Assembly: GCF_000184685.1 (NCBI RefSeq)
Contig: NC_014830.1
Span: 1,488,001-1,552,000 of the forward strand
Length of the DNA: 64,000 bases
Reading direction: 5' to 3'
Source of the DNA: Intrasporangium calvum DSM 43043
GTDB lineage: Bacteria; Actinomycetota; Actinomycetes; Actinomycetales; Dermatophilaceae
Below the pieces are notes generated by a model. It had not been told where the DNA came from, made no database searches, and saw nothing but the letters and a program-made list of their open reading frames with translations. Positions 34,217-42,905 of the stretch are shown one piece after another; within the stretch, counting starts at the first letter, position 1; every line of letters begins with the position of its first letter. A program made the translations under genes and the position numbers.

Positions 34217-36781
34217 TCAGTCGCGCTCGGCGTCCTTCGCCTGCGCGAGCAGGGCACGGGCGATCGTGTCCCGGTTCTCCGCGACGGTCCGGGCCAGACC
34301 CGCGGGAGCATCCGGGTGGGTGCGCAGCCATGCGTCAGAGGCTGCCTTGAGCGTCTCGTCCGCCAGGTCGAACGGGTAGAACCCGCCGACGACGCGCTCG
34401 CCGATCGCGACGCTCCGAGCTGCCCAGGCATCGAGCAGCATCGCGTGGTACTTCTCGACGTAGGGCTCGAGGAGCGACCGGTCGGTGCTCCGCCGGAAGC
34501 CGCCGGCGATGGCCTGGACCATCTGGTTGGACAGGTCGTTGTGCTCCACGGCCTTCGTCCACGCGTCCGCCTTGGCCTCGGCGGTCGGACGGGCGGCGAG
34601 CGCCTCGGCGGCGCGCTCCCGTCCCGTCGAGGTCGGGTCCCGGTCGAGCTCCGCCTGGATCTCGGCGGCGTCGGCGGCGCCGAGGGCGGCCAGGGCGCGA
34701 ACGAGCACCCAGCGCAGCTCCGTGTCGATGCTGAGGCCGGGGAGGGTCGACTCACCGGCGAGCAGGCCTCGCAACTGCCGCTCGTCGGCCGGGTCGACGG
34801 TGGTGTTGGCCCAGGCCTCCAGCAGCTGGAACTGTGCGTCGCTGCCCGGCTCTGCCGACTCGGCGAGTCCATGCAGCGTCGAGGAGAGCAGCGCGGCCGT
34901 CTCAGCGCGGTGGTCAGGTGCGGTGTAGAGGCGCGTCGCCGTGGTGATCTGCGTGAGCAGGACACGCAGCAGCGTCGAGTCGCTCTCGCCGGGGAGAGAG
35001 TCGAGGACGAAGCGGACGAAGTCGCGCGCCGGCATCTCCGCGTCTCGGGTCATGTCCCAGGTGGCGCCGAGCACCAGCGAGCGGGGCAGCGACCCCTGGA
35101 AGCCCCGGGGCAGGTCGAGCGCGGTGCGCAGTGACCGCCGGTCGAGGCGGATCTTCGCGTAGGCGAGGTCGTCGTCGTTGAGCAGCAGCAGGTCGGGCTG
35201 GGCCACGCCGACGAGCTCCGGCAGGTCGGTCCGGTCCCCGTCGATGTCGACCTCGTCGTAGCCGACCCGGACGAGGGTGTCGCCGTCGCGGTCGTAGCGG
35301 CCGATGCCGACCCGGTGCGGACGCAGGGTCGGGTGCGACTCTGCAGCGGTCTGCACCACGGAGAACGAGCTGAACGTGCCGTCCTCCGCGACCTCGAAGA
35401 CGGGACGGAGCGTGTTGACTCCGGCCGTCTCGAGCCAGAGCTTCGACCAGGAGGTGAGCTCTCGCCCGGAGGCCCGCTCCAGCTCGCCGAGGAGGTCGGC
35501 GAGCGTCGTGTTGCCCCAGGCGTGCTGCGCGAAGTACTCGCGGAGGGCCGCCACGAAGGGCTCGCGACCGACGTAGGCGACGAGCTGCTTGAGGACGGAG
35601 GCGCCCTTGGCGTAGGTGATCCCGTCGAAGTTGACCTCGACGTCCTCGAGGTGCCGCATGTCCGCGGCGATCGGGTGCGTGGAGGTGAGCTGGTCCTGCG
35701 CGTAGGCCCAGGCCTTCTCGGCCGTCCCGAAGGTCGTCCAGGCGCTGCGCCACTGGGTCGCCTCGGCCTGGCACGTCGTGGAGGCCCACTCGGCGAACGA
35801 CTCGTTGAGCCAGAGGTCGTCCCACCACTTCATCGTCACGAGGTTGCCGAACCACATGTGGGCCAGCTCGTGCAGGATCGTCAGGGCCCGCCGCTCGACC
35901 TTCGCCTCGGAGACCTTCGACCGGAAGACGTACACCTCGGTGAACGTCACCGCGCCGGCGTTCTCCATCGCCCCCATGTTGTACTCGGGCGTGAAGACCT
36001 GGTCGTACTTCTCGAAGGGATAGGGCTGGTCGAACTCCGCCTCGAAGAACGCGAAGCCGCGCTTCGTGCAGTCGAAGATGTTGTCGGCGTCGAGGTGCTG
36101 CCTCAGGGACTTGCGGCAGAAGACGCCGAGCGGCACGACGCCATTCCGGGTCGCGACCTCGTCACGGACCTCGTCGTAGGGACCGGCGATGAGCGCGGTG
36201 ATGTACGAGGAGATCCGCTTCGTCGGCGGGAACTCCCACGTGGCGACCTCGGTGTGGTCCACGACTCCACCCGGGGCTGGCACGGGAGTTGGGGAGTTGG
36301 AGATCACCTTCCAGTGCGCGGGTGCCGTGACGGTGAACCGGAAGGAGGCCTTGAGGTCGGGCTGCTCGAAGACCGCGAACATCCGCCGCGAGTCGGGCAC
36401 CTCGAACTGGGTGTAGAGGTAGACCTCGTTGTCGACGGGGTCGACGAAGCGGTGCAGGCCCTCGCCGGTGTTGGTATAGCGGCCCGTGGCGTCGACGGTC
36501 AGCTCGTTGTCCGCCCCGAGGCCCGGCAGGGTGACCCGCGACTCAGCGAACACCTGGGCGGGGTCGAGCTCGACACCGTTGAGCGTGACCTTCTCCACCG
36601 AGTCGGGGATGAGGTCGATGAAGCTCTCGGCGCCCGGTTCGGAGCAGCTGAAACGGACGGTTGAGACGGTGCGGAAGGTCTCCGGGCCCGTGGTCAGGTC
36701 GAGGACGACGTCGTACGTCTCGACTCGCAGCAGGCTGGCACGCAGGGCCGCCTCGTCGCGGGTCAGGTTCTTGCCGGGCAC
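34217..36781 (-). CDS. pepN: Aminopeptidase N (M1 zinc metallopeptidase)
   Basis: An 854-residue cytosolic aminopeptidase that removes N-terminal residues from peptides. Exopeptidase motif GAMENAG and zinc motif HELAH (304-308) followed by WWDDLWLNESFAEW with the third zinc ligand Glu are present. A long C-terminal ERAP1-like helical domain follows. GTG 36781 is preferred because AGGAGG lies 6 bases upstream; that AGGAGG is itself inside the codons following ATG 36796. Length agrees with actinobacterial PepN (about 850). It is divergent from the Rv2466c-like gene across 153 bp in which I see no clear promoter. Confidence 0.95.
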   Translation of the reverse strand: MPGKNLTRDEAALRASLLRVETYDVVLDLTTGPETFRTVSTVRFSCSEPGAESFIDLIPDSVEKVTLNGVELDPAQVFAESRVTLPGLGADNELTVDATGRYTNTGEGLHRFVDPVDNEVYLYTQFEVPDSRRMFAVFEQPDLKASFRFTVTAPAHWKVISNSPTPVPAPGGVVDHTEVATWEFPPTKRISSYITALIAGPYDEVRDEVATRNGVVPLGVFCRKSLRQHLDADNIFDCTKRGFAFFEAEFDQPYPFEKYDQVFTPEYNMGAMENAGAVTFTEVYVFRSKVSEAKVERRALTILHELAHMWFGNLVTMKWWDDLWLNESFAEWASTTCQAEATQWRSAWTTFGTAEKAWAYAQDQLTSTHPIAADMRHLEDVEVNFDGITYAKGASVLKQLVAYVGREPFVAALREYFAQHAWGNTTLADLLGELERASGRELTSWSKLWLETAGVNTLRPVFEVAEDGTFSSFSVVQTAAESHPTLRPHRVGIGRYDRDGDTLVRVGYDEVDIDGDRTDLPELVGVAQPDLLLLNDDDLAYAKIRLDRRSLRTALDLPRGFQGSLPRSLVLGATWDMTRDAEMPARDFVRFVLDSLPGESDSTLLRVLLTQITTATRLYTAPDHRAETAALLSSTLHGLAESAEPGSDAQFQLLEAWANTTVDPADERQLRGLLAGESTLPGLSIDTELRWVLVRALAALGAADAAEIQAELDRDPTSTGRERAAEALAARPTAEAKADAWTKAVEHNDLSNQMVQAIAGGFRRSTDRSLLEPYVEKYHAMLLDAWAARSVAIGERVVGGFYPFDLADETLKAASDAWLRTHPDAPAGLARTVAENRDTIARALLAQAKDAERD

Positions 36782-36934
36782 GGAAGTCCTCCTCATGGGA
36801 CGGGATTCGTGGGGGAGACCGGTCCGTGCGGTGGGGACGGCCTCGTCGCGGTGGACATCCTCGCACGGAAGTCGGCGGACCCAGGGACCGCTCAGTGGGA
36901 CCGGGGCACGAGCCGGGGATGGAAGGATGAGGGC

Positions 36935-37606
36935 ATGGCCACCGAGACCCCGACCGAGACCCCGAACGAGACCCCGAACGACACCGCCGCCGAGAGCCAG
37001 ACCGACCGCAGCTCGGTGGAGATGTGGTTCGACCCGATCTGCCCCTGGGCCTGGATGACCTCGCGCTGGCTCATGGAGGTCGAGCGGCTGCGTGACGTCG
37101 AGGTCACCTGGTCGGTGATGAGCCTCGCCGTGCTCAACGAGCACCGCGACCTCGACGCGGCCTACCGCTCCCTCATGGACAACGCCTGGGGCCCGGTCCG
37201 CGTCATCGTCGCTGCCGCGGAGGAGCATGGCCCAGGGGTCGTCAAGCCGCTCTACGACGCCATGGGCACTCGGATCCACCCGGGGAGGATGACGGACCTC
37301 GACCGGGTGGTCCGAGAGTCCCTCGAGGAGGTGGGTCTGCCCGGTCGCATCGCGTCCGCCGCCCATCACAAGACCCATGACGCCGCCCTGCGTCGCAGCC
37401 ACAAGCGTGGGATCTCACTCGTCGGCACCGACGTCGGCACGCCGATCATCGCGGTCGAGGGCGTGGCCTTCTTCGGTCCGGTCGTCACCCCGGCTCCCAA
37501 GGGGGAGGACGCTGCGCGGCTCTGGGACGGCTGCGTCCTCGTCGCCGGCACACCCGGCTTCTACGAGCTCAAGCGGACCCGAACCGAGCACCCGATCTTC
37601 ACCTGA
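36935..37606 (+). CDS. DsbA-like protein, Rv2466c (mycothiol-dependent nitroreductase) family
   Basis: A 223-residue thioredoxin-fold protein. After a low-complexity TETPTETPNETPND N-terminus comes VEMWFDPICPWAWMTSRWLMEVERLRDVEVTWSVMSLAVLNEHRDL, the Rv2466c-type start. The end shows LVGTDVGTPIIAVEGVAFFGPVV with the cis-Pro. The active site is CPWA (Cys36), so only one cysteine of a CPWC pair is present, as expected for a monothiol mechanism with mycothiol (inference). GGAAGGAT precedes ATG 36935. In mycobacteria this family reduces mycothiol mixed disulfides and activates nitro-drugs. Confidence 0.85.
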   Translation: MATETPTETPNETPNDTAAESQTDRSSVEMWFDPICPWAWMTSRWLMEVERLRDVEVTWSVMSLAVLNEHRDLDAAYRSLMDNAWGPVRVIVAAAEEHGPGVVKPLYDAMGTRIHPGRMTDLDRVVRESLEEVGLPGRIASAAHHKTHDAALRRSHKRGISLVGTDVGTPIIAVEGVAFFGPVVTPAPKGEDAARLWDGCVLVAGTPGFYELKRTRTEHPIFT

Positions 37607-37668
37607 GGCGCCCGCCCCGGCGCTGGACCATCTCCCACCCTCCGCACGCAGTGCACCAAAGGACGAAC

Positions 37669-38148
37669 ATGCGTATCCACATTGGCGGCGACCACGCCTC
37701 CTACGAGCTCCAGCAGACCCTGATGACGCACCTCGAACGATCCGGTCACGACGTCGTCAACCACGGTCCGTTCAGCTACGACGCCCAGGACGACTACCCG
37801 GTGTTCGTCCTCCGGGCTGCCGAGGCGGTGGCCGCCGACCCGGGGTCGCGCGGCGTCGTCCTAGGGGGATCCGGCAACGGAGAGCAGATGGCTGCGAACA
37901 AGGTGGCGGGCATCCGGGCCGCGCTCGCCTACTCGGCCGAGCTGGCCGCGCTCGCCCGGGAACACAACGACGCCCAGGTCGTCTCGATCGGGGCTCGTTT
38001 CACGCCGGAGGACGTGGCCACGCAGATCGTCGACACCTTCTTGGACACGGAATTCTCCGATGACGCGCGCCACAGCCGTCGCATAGGTATGGTTTCGGCG
38101 TACGAGGCCGACCGGATGCTCCCGCCGCTGCCGGACTCGGTCAGCTGA
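37669..38148 (+). CDS. rpiB: Ribose-5-phosphate isomerase B
   Basis: A 159-residue cytosolic isomerase interconverting ribose-5-phosphate and ribulose-5-phosphate in the pentose phosphate pathway. MRIHIGGDHASYELQ, VVNHGPFSYDAQDDYPVFVLRAAEAVA, GVVLGGSGNGEQMAANKVAGIRAAL and ARHSRRIGMVSAYE match RpiB. The usual catalytic Cys of some RpiB is replaced by Ser in the GGSGNGE loop, as in actinobacterial enzymes, which use Glu. AAAGGA precedes ATG 37669. It follows the Rv2466c-like gene by 62 bp and may share its promoter. Confidence 0.95.
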   Translation: MRIHIGGDHASYELQQTLMTHLERSGHDVVNHGPFSYDAQDDYPVFVLRAAEAVAADPGSRGVVLGGSGNGEQMAANKVAGIRAALAYSAELAALAREHNDAQVVSIGARFTPEDVATQIVDTFLDTEFSDDARHSRRIGMVSAYEADRMLPPLPDSVS

Positions 38149-38256
38149 GGGGCCACCGTCAGGGTGGGCCCGACGACTGACTCCCCCTCACTGAAGCAAC
38201 GAGGATCGCTGCCAGCCGGACCCTCCACGGCCCCTACGATCCAGGGATGGAGGCCC

Positions 38257-39372
38257 GTGGCCCTCAAGGAGACGTATGTCTCGAGCCGCCCGAGCATCGC
38301 GGCCGGGCCGATCCGTCGTGCCCGGATGATGGTTCCCTGGATGTCCCGGGCGCCGTGGCTGCTCGTCGTCGGCCTGGTCCTGCTCGGGCTGGGCGCCGGC
38401 TGGGCCATCTCCAGCTGGCCTGAGCACGTCCCCTGGGGCATCTTCGCCCTGCTCGTCGTCGTGGGCGGGCTCTTCCTCGAGCCGAGACACCTCGTCATCG
38501 TCTACGTCGCGCTGTTCGCCACCATGGCGGTCGTCGGCGCCGCCCTCGGCGAGCGCAAGGGGGCGACGTTCGGCACGGAGCTCGTCACCCTGGCGACGAT
38601 GCTCCTGATGATCTGGCTCGCGCACGCCCGCGCCCAGGTGGGAGTGGTCGGGGTCAGCGGTGAGTCGATGCTCGTCGACATGCGTGACCGCTTGCGGGCC
38701 CAGGGTGAGCTGCCCGAGCTGCCGCCCGACTGGTCCGCGGAGGTCGCCCTCGAGTCGGCCTACGGCGACAGCTTCGCTGGGGACTTCGTCGTCGCCGGTC
38801 GATCCACCGACGGCACGACCCTCGAGATCGCGCTCGTCGACGTGTCCGGCAAGGGTCGTCAGGCAGGCACGCGGTCCCTGCTCCTGTCCGGTGCCCTCGG
38901 CGGGCTGCTCGGCGAGATGAGCGAGCGGGGGTTCCTGCATGCTGCGAACAACCACCTGCTGCGGCTGCGGTGGCCGGAGGGATTCGCCACTGCGGTCCAC
39001 GTGGCGATCAACCTCGAGACGGGGGTGTTCTCCATCGGCTACGCCGGGCACCCCGCCGCTGCACAGTTCGCGGCCGGCTCGGGACGCTGGCGGATGCTCT
39101 CGGGCGGGAGGGGCCCGCTGCTGGGCGTCATCGAGCACGCCGACTATCCGCGCGAGGTCGGCACGCTGCGCCGCGGCGACGCGCTGGTCCTCTACAGCGA
39201 CGGCGTCATCGAGGCTCGCGACAAGACCTTGGTCGACGGGATCGACCGGATGCTGGGTCGTGCCGAGTCGTTCGTCACCAAGGGCTTCGAGGGGCTGGCG
39301 CAGCGGCTCTGTGACCACGCGATGGCAGGCCACGGCGACGACCGCGCCGTCGTCACCATCTGGCGCCGTTGA
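38257..39372 (+). CDS. Membrane PP2C/SpoIIE-type serine/threonine phosphatase
   Basis: A 371-residue protein: two to four N-terminal membrane helices (WLLVVGLVLLGLGAGWAI, WGIFALLVVVGGLF, VIVYVALFATMAVVGAAL, LVTLATMLLMIWLAHA), then a SpoIIE-like phosphatase domain from about residue 165. Metal-binding motifs are GDSFAGDFVVAG (usually GGDfyD), VDVSGKGRQAG, YAGHPAAAQF, RGDALVLYSDGVIEARD and HGDDRAVVTIW. Such proteins dephosphorylate anti-sigma-factor antagonists. The partner is unknown and not adjacent. GTG 38257 follows GGAGG by 3 bases. A TACGAT 6 bases before an out-of-frame ATG (38247) leaves the start uncertain. Confidence 0.85.
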   Translation: MALKETYVSSRPSIAAGPIRRARMMVPWMSRAPWLLVVGLVLLGLGAGWAISSWPEHVPWGIFALLVVVGGLFLEPRHLVIVYVALFATMAVVGAALGERKGATFGTELVTLATMLLMIWLAHARAQVGVVGVSGESMLVDMRDRLRAQGELPELPPDWSAEVALESAYGDSFAGDFVVAGRSTDGTTLEIALVDVSGKGRQAGTRSLLLSGALGGLLGEMSERGFLHAANNHLLRLRWPEGFATAVHVAINLETGVFSIGYAGHPAAAQFAAGSGRWRMLSGGRGPLLGVIEHADYPREVGTLRRGDALVLYSDGVIEARDKTLVDGIDRMLGRAESFVTKGFEGLAQRLCDHAMAGHGDDRAVVTIWRR

Positions 39373-39459
39373 CCCCATCGATCCCCAGGCGACCTCGTCG
39401 TCCTGACCGGTGTCGAACATGCAGACCCGTCGGGAAGGTCCGGTGAACGCCGGCCTCAC

Positions 39460-39465
39460 TACGAT
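39460..39465 (+). promoter_or_regulatory. -10 hexamer TACGAT, leaderless start of trmB
   Basis: TACGAT followed by 6 bases and GTG 39472. Confidence 0.55.
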
Positions 39466-39471
39466 GCCGGG

Positions 39472-40236
39472 GTGAACGAGCTCGCCGACCAGCCGACTGA
39501 CCAGCCCGCCGAGCACTCCTCGCGTGGACCCGCCGAGCCGGCGCGCCGGCGAGCCCATGAGGTGCCGGACCTGCCCCAGGGAGTCGCGCCGGCGCGGGTA
39601 CGCAGCTTCGTCCGTCGCGGACGTCGGTCTGCACTGACCCTCGACCGGCTGCACCGACTGGCCCCCGCGCGTGCCCTGCCCCCTGGACGGTTCGACCCTG
39701 AGCAGGCCTTCGGCAGGGTCGCCCCCGTCGTCCTGGAGATCGGCTGCGGGCACGGCCACGCCGCGATCGCCTTCGCCTCCGCGCGCCCCGAGTGGGACAT
39801 CGTCGCGATGGACGTGCACTCGCCGGGCCTCGCCCGGATGCTCGCCGACGCCGAGGCTGCCCAGGTGCCCAACCTTCGGGTCGAGCAGGGAGACGCGGTC
39901 GTCTTCCTCGAGGAGCGGGTGGGGGACCGGGTGTTCGACGCCATCCACCTCTTCTTCCCCGACCCGTGGCGCAAGAAGAAGCACACCAAGCGCCGGTTCG
40001 TCTCCCCGACCAACCTCGACCTGCTCGCTCGCGTCCTCAAGCCCGCTGGGCATATCCTCGTCGCCACCGACCAGGAGTTCTACGCCAGGCACGTGCTCGA
40101 CGAGGTGGCCGCGCACCCGCGGTTCGACGGGCGCCGGGTCGACCGCCCGGATTGGCGTCCCGCCGTGGGCTTCGAGGCCAAGGGCCGGGCCGCCGGGCGC
40201 GAGATCCACGAGCTACGCCTCGACCTCGTCGGCTGA
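39472..40236 (+). CDS. trmB: tRNA (guanine-46-N7)-methyltransferase
   Basis: A 254-residue SAM-dependent enzyme methylating G46 of tRNA. The SAM site is VLEIGCGHGHAAIAFA. The diagnostic IHLFFPDPWRKKKHTKRRFV motif and C-terminal GREIHELRL are present. The N-terminal 50 residues are Arg/Pro-rich and longer than in enteric TrmB, as common in actinobacteria. GTG 39472 has no ribosome binding site but a TACGAT 6 bases upstream. Two tRNA genes lie just downstream, a neighbourhood coincidence that may be meaningless. Confidence 0.94.
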   Translation: MNELADQPTDQPAEHSSRGPAEPARRRAHEVPDLPQGVAPARVRSFVRRGRRSALTLDRLHRLAPARALPPGRFDPEQAFGRVAPVVLEIGCGHGHAAIAFASARPEWDIVAMDVHSPGLARMLADAEAAQVPNLRVEQGDAVVFLEERVGDRVFDAIHLFFPDPWRKKKHTKRRFVSPTNLDLLARVLKPAGHILVATDQEFYARHVLDEVAAHPRFDGRRVDRPDWRPAVGFEAKGRAAGREIHELRLDLVG

Positions 40237-40290
40237 GGCGAACCTGCACAGTGCAGGTCCGGCTGTCGCCGATGTCCTGAGACATCACAT

Positions 40291-40452
40291 GGTCGGGGCA
40301 CGCCGTCGCTCGTGCCTCGCTCCTCCCCTGTTGAGGGGACCTTCGGTCGGGGCACGCCGTCGCTCGTGCCTCGCTCCTCCCCTGTTGAGGGGACCTTCGG
40401 TCGGGGCACGCCGTCGCTCGTGCCTCGCTCCTCCCCTGTTGAGGGGACCTTC
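40291..40452. repeat. Three tandem 54-bp repeats abutting tRNA-Pro
   Basis: Three identical units start at 40291, 40345 and 40399. A fourth begins at 40453 and runs into the tRNA. Each unit starts GGTCGGGGCA, which is the reverse complement of the tRNA-Pro 3' end plus three flanking bases, and contains a CCCCTGTTGAGGGG hairpin. On the minus strand this gives three successive terminator-like hairpins, each followed by a copy of the tRNA 3' tip. Confidence 0.95.
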
Positions 40453-40454
40453 GG

Positions 40455-40528
40455 TCGGGGCAACAGGATTTGAACCTGCGACCTTCCGCTCCCAAAGCGG
40501 ACGCGCTACCAAGCTGCGCCATGCCCCG
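40455..40528 (-). tRNA. tRNA-Pro (anticodon TGG)
   Basis: On the minus strand, acceptor CGGGGCA/TGCCCCG, anticodon arm TCCGC-TTTGGGA-GCGGA (TGG) and T-loop TTCAAAT. Discriminator is A and no CCA is encoded. Its 3' seven bases are repeated three more times downstream. Confidence 0.96.
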
Positions 40529-40633
40529 TCGTACCGACCGGCACGAAGATACCCGCGGGACGGGTCGATTTCAGCGGACGGGACGCGAACCAGTAGGCTA
40601 GCGCCTCGGATCGCCGGGTCAACCAGCGGCCCT

Positions 40634-40707
40634 GCGGGCGTAGCTCAATGGTAGAGCCTCAGTCTTCCAAACTGATTACGCGAGTTCGATTCTCGTCGCC
40701 CGCTCCA
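40634..40707 (+). tRNA. tRNA-Gly (anticodon TCC)
   Basis: Acceptor GCGGGCG/CGCCCGC, anticodon arm TCAGT-CTTCCAA-ACTGA (TCC), T-loop TTCGATT and encoded CCA (40705-40707). Confidence 0.96.
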
Positions 40708-40720
40708 CCAGCTCCTGACC

Positions 40721-40753
40721 TTCCGCCGAGCGCACCTCGCGCGCTCGGCGGAA
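40721..40753 (+). terminator. Hairpin terminator after tRNA-Gly
   Basis: A 13-bp perfect stem (TTCCGCCGAGCGC, 7-base loop) 14 bp beyond the tRNA. The remaining 138 bp before the E1-alpha gene shows nothing I can name. Confidence 0.75.
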
Positions 40754-40891
40754 AGAGCCCCGGACCTCGACCGGGTGCACGGTGCCCTCCATGCGGGGAC
40801 CAACGACCCTTGACTCCTCATCCACACCGGGGAACCGTGGCGAGTGTCGGCGCGCCCGGCACCGACCGGAGAAGTTGGAGGAGGCGTCCAC

Positions 40892-41866
40892 ATGGAGGAC
40901 AAGACCAGAGCGGACCTCTACACCACGATGGTGCAGATCCGCGCTTTCGAGGAGGCGATCCTCGCCGACTACCACGCGGACAAGAAGCCCGCGTGGGACA
41001 TCGGCGCGGGGCTGATCCCGGGGGAGATGCACCTGTCGGCGGGCCAGGAGCCGGTGGCGGCGGGGGTCTGCGCCCACCTCGACAACCGCGACGCGGTCAC
41101 CGCGACACACCGCCCCCACCACTTCGCCATTGCCCACGGCATGGATCTGAACAAGCTCGCCGCGGAGATCTACGGCCGCGAGACCGGGCTCGGCCGGGGC
41201 CGAGGCGGGCACATGCACCTCTTCGACCCGATGACCCACTTCTCGTGCTCGGGCATCATCGCCGAGGGCTATCCCCCCGCGCTCGGCCAGGCCCTCGCGT
41301 TCAAGCGGCAGGGGACCGGCGCCATCGCGGTGGCCGTCACCGGCGAGGGGGCAGCCAACCAGGGCGCGTTCCACGAGTCGCTCAACCTCGCTGCCCTGTG
41401 GAACCTGCCCGTCGTCTTCGTCGTGGAGGACAACGACTGGGCCATCTCGGTCCCTCGCGCCGCGTCGACGTCGGTGATGTCCAACGCCGACCGTGCCGCG
41501 GCCTACGGCATCCCCGGCGTTCGGGTGGAGGACAACGCGGTCGAGGGGGTCTACGACGCGGCGGACGAGGCCGTCCAGCGGGCTCGCAGCGGCGGCGGAC
41601 CCACCCTCATCGAGGTCCACACGCTGCGCCTCTGGGGCCACTTCGAGGGGGATGCCCAGGCCTACCGTCCAGAGCTCGCCGAGGTGCCGGCGCGCGACCC
41701 CATCCCCACCTACGAACAGCAGCTCATCGCCGACGCCGTCCTCGACGAGACCAAGGTCGAGGAGCTGCGCGCCGAGGCCAGGCAACGGGTCGAGGCGGCG
41801 CTCGAGTTCGCCAAGTCGTCACCGACTCCGGACCCGTCCACCGCAACCCAGTACGTCTTCGCGTGA
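40892..41866 (+). CDS. 2-oxo acid/acetoin dehydrogenase E1 component, alpha subunit
   Basis: A 324-residue thiamine-diphosphate enzyme subunit. GAGLIPGEMHLSAGQEPVAAGV, ATHRPHHFAIAHGMDLNKLAAEIYGRETGLGRGRGGHMHLF and the ThDP-binding VTGEGAANQGAFHESLNLAALWNLPVVFVVEDN are those of PdhA/AcoA proteins. The short length and motif spacing fit the acetoin-dehydrogenase/TPP-dependent type more than branched-chain E1. GGAGGAGG precedes ATG 40892. It is first of three genes in one operon with E1-beta and a lone lipoyl domain. Decarboxylation or cleavage of a 2-oxo acid or acetoin is expected, substrate not determinable. Confidence 0.87.
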   Translation: MEDKTRADLYTTMVQIRAFEEAILADYHADKKPAWDIGAGLIPGEMHLSAGQEPVAAGVCAHLDNRDAVTATHRPHHFAIAHGMDLNKLAAEIYGRETGLGRGRGGHMHLFDPMTHFSCSGIIAEGYPPALGQALAFKRQGTGAIAVAVTGEGAANQGAFHESLNLAALWNLPVVFVVEDNDWAISVPRAASTSVMSNADRAAAYGIPGVRVEDNAVEGVYDAADEAVQRARSGGGPTLIEVHTLRLWGHFEGDAQAYRPELAEVPARDPIPTYEQQLIADAVLDETKVEELRAEARQRVEAALEFAKSSPTPDPSTATQYVFA

Positions 41867-41885
41867 CCCAGAGGAGGAGAGAGCG

Positions 41886-42902
41886 ATGACCACAGTAGAG
41901 ACCACGCGTCGACTCACGGGTGCCAAGGCAATGGTCGAGGCGATCGCACAGGAGATGGAGCGCGACCCGTCCGTGATCGTCCTCGGCGAGGACGTCGGAG
42001 CCTACGGCGGCATCTTCGGCTCGACGACGGGCCTGCTGGACACGTTCGGACCGGAGCGGGTGCTGGACACGCCCATCTCGGAGACCGCGTTCATCGGGCT
42101 CGGCATCGGCGCAGCCACCGAAGGGATGCGGCCCGTCGTCGAGCTGATGTTCGTCGACTTCTTCGGCGTCTGCATGGACCAGATCTACAACCACATGGCC
42201 AAGATCCACTTCGAGTCCGGAGGCAACGTCAAGGTGCCGATGGTGCTCATGACCGCGGTGGGAGGGGGCTACTCCGACGGGGCGCAGCACTCGCAGTGCC
42301 TGTGGGGGACGTTCGCCCACCTGCCGGGCATGAAGGTCGTCGTGCCGAGCAACCCGGCCGACGCCAAGGGCCTCATGACGGCCGCGATCCGGGACGACAA
42401 CCCGGTGATCTACCTGTTCCACAAGGGCCTGCAGGGTCTGGTCTGGATGGCCAAGCAGTCCCGGTCGGTCGGCGACGTGCCCGCGGAGGCCTACGAGGTC
42501 GAGATCGGCAAGGCTGCGGTGGTCCGGGAGGGCGCGGACGTCACCGTCGTCACCCTGTCGCTGTCGGTCCAGCACGCCCTGGAGGTGGCCGAGGAGCTGG
42601 CAGCGGAGGGCGTCGACGTGGAGGTGCTCGACCTGCGCAGCCTGGTCCCACTCGACCGTGACGCGATCGTCGCCTCGGTCGGGAAGACGGGCCGTCTCGT
42701 CGTGGTCGACGAGGACTACCAGTCCTTCGGCCTGTCGGGCGAGATCGTCGCCACGGTGGCCGAGCGGGGGGTCGCGCTGAAGTCGGCACCCGTCCGGGTC
42801 GCGGTGCCCGACGTGCCGATCCCGTACGCGCGCGAGCTCGAGTACGCGGTGCTCCCGCGACAGGACCGGATCCGCGCGGCGATCCGCAAGGTCGTGGGCT
42901 GA
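41886..42902 (+). CDS. 2-oxo acid/acetoin dehydrogenase E1 component, beta subunit
   Basis: A 338-residue partner of the upstream E1-alpha. MVEAIAQEMERDPSVIVLGEDVGAYGGIFGSTTGLLDTFGPERVLDTPISETAFIGLGIGAA is the ThDP-binding Glu-containing start of transketolase-like beta subunits. GGGYSDGAQHSQCLWGTFAHLPGMKVVVPSNPADAKGL and the C-terminal VEVLDLRSLVPLDRDAI are conserved. GAGGAGGAGAGAG lies upstream of ATG 41886, 19 bp after the alpha stop. It forms an alpha2-beta2 heterotetramer by family knowledge. The lipoyl gene starts 3 bp downstream. Confidence 0.9.
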   Translation: MTTVETTRRLTGAKAMVEAIAQEMERDPSVIVLGEDVGAYGGIFGSTTGLLDTFGPERVLDTPISETAFIGLGIGAATEGMRPVVELMFVDFFGVCMDQIYNHMAKIHFESGGNVKVPMVLMTAVGGGYSDGAQHSQCLWGTFAHLPGMKVVVPSNPADAKGLMTAAIRDDNPVIYLFHKGLQGLVWMAKQSRSVGDVPAEAYEVEIGKAAVVREGADVTVVTLSLSVQHALEVAEELAAEGVDVEVLDLRSLVPLDRDAIVASVGKTGRLVVVDEDYQSFGLSGEIVATVAERGVALKSAPVRVAVPDVPIPYARELEYAVLPRQDRIRAAIRKVVG

Positions 42903-42905
42903 GCC

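Noticed and set aside
38247-38256. Leaderless ATG 38247 for the PP2C phosphatase
   Set aside because: TACGAT is well placed, but the ATG is not in the phosphatase frame.
40291-40452. CRISPR array
   Set aside because: The 54-bp units are contiguous and identical, with no spacers and no cas genes.
40037-40522. Repeat-containing frames over the 54-bp units and tRNA-Pro
   Set aside because: They run through the tRNA gene and only reflect the tandem repeat.
40291-40528. Prophage or integrative element at tRNA-Pro
   Set aside because: The repeats look like attachment-site copies, but there is no integrase or mobile cargo in the window.
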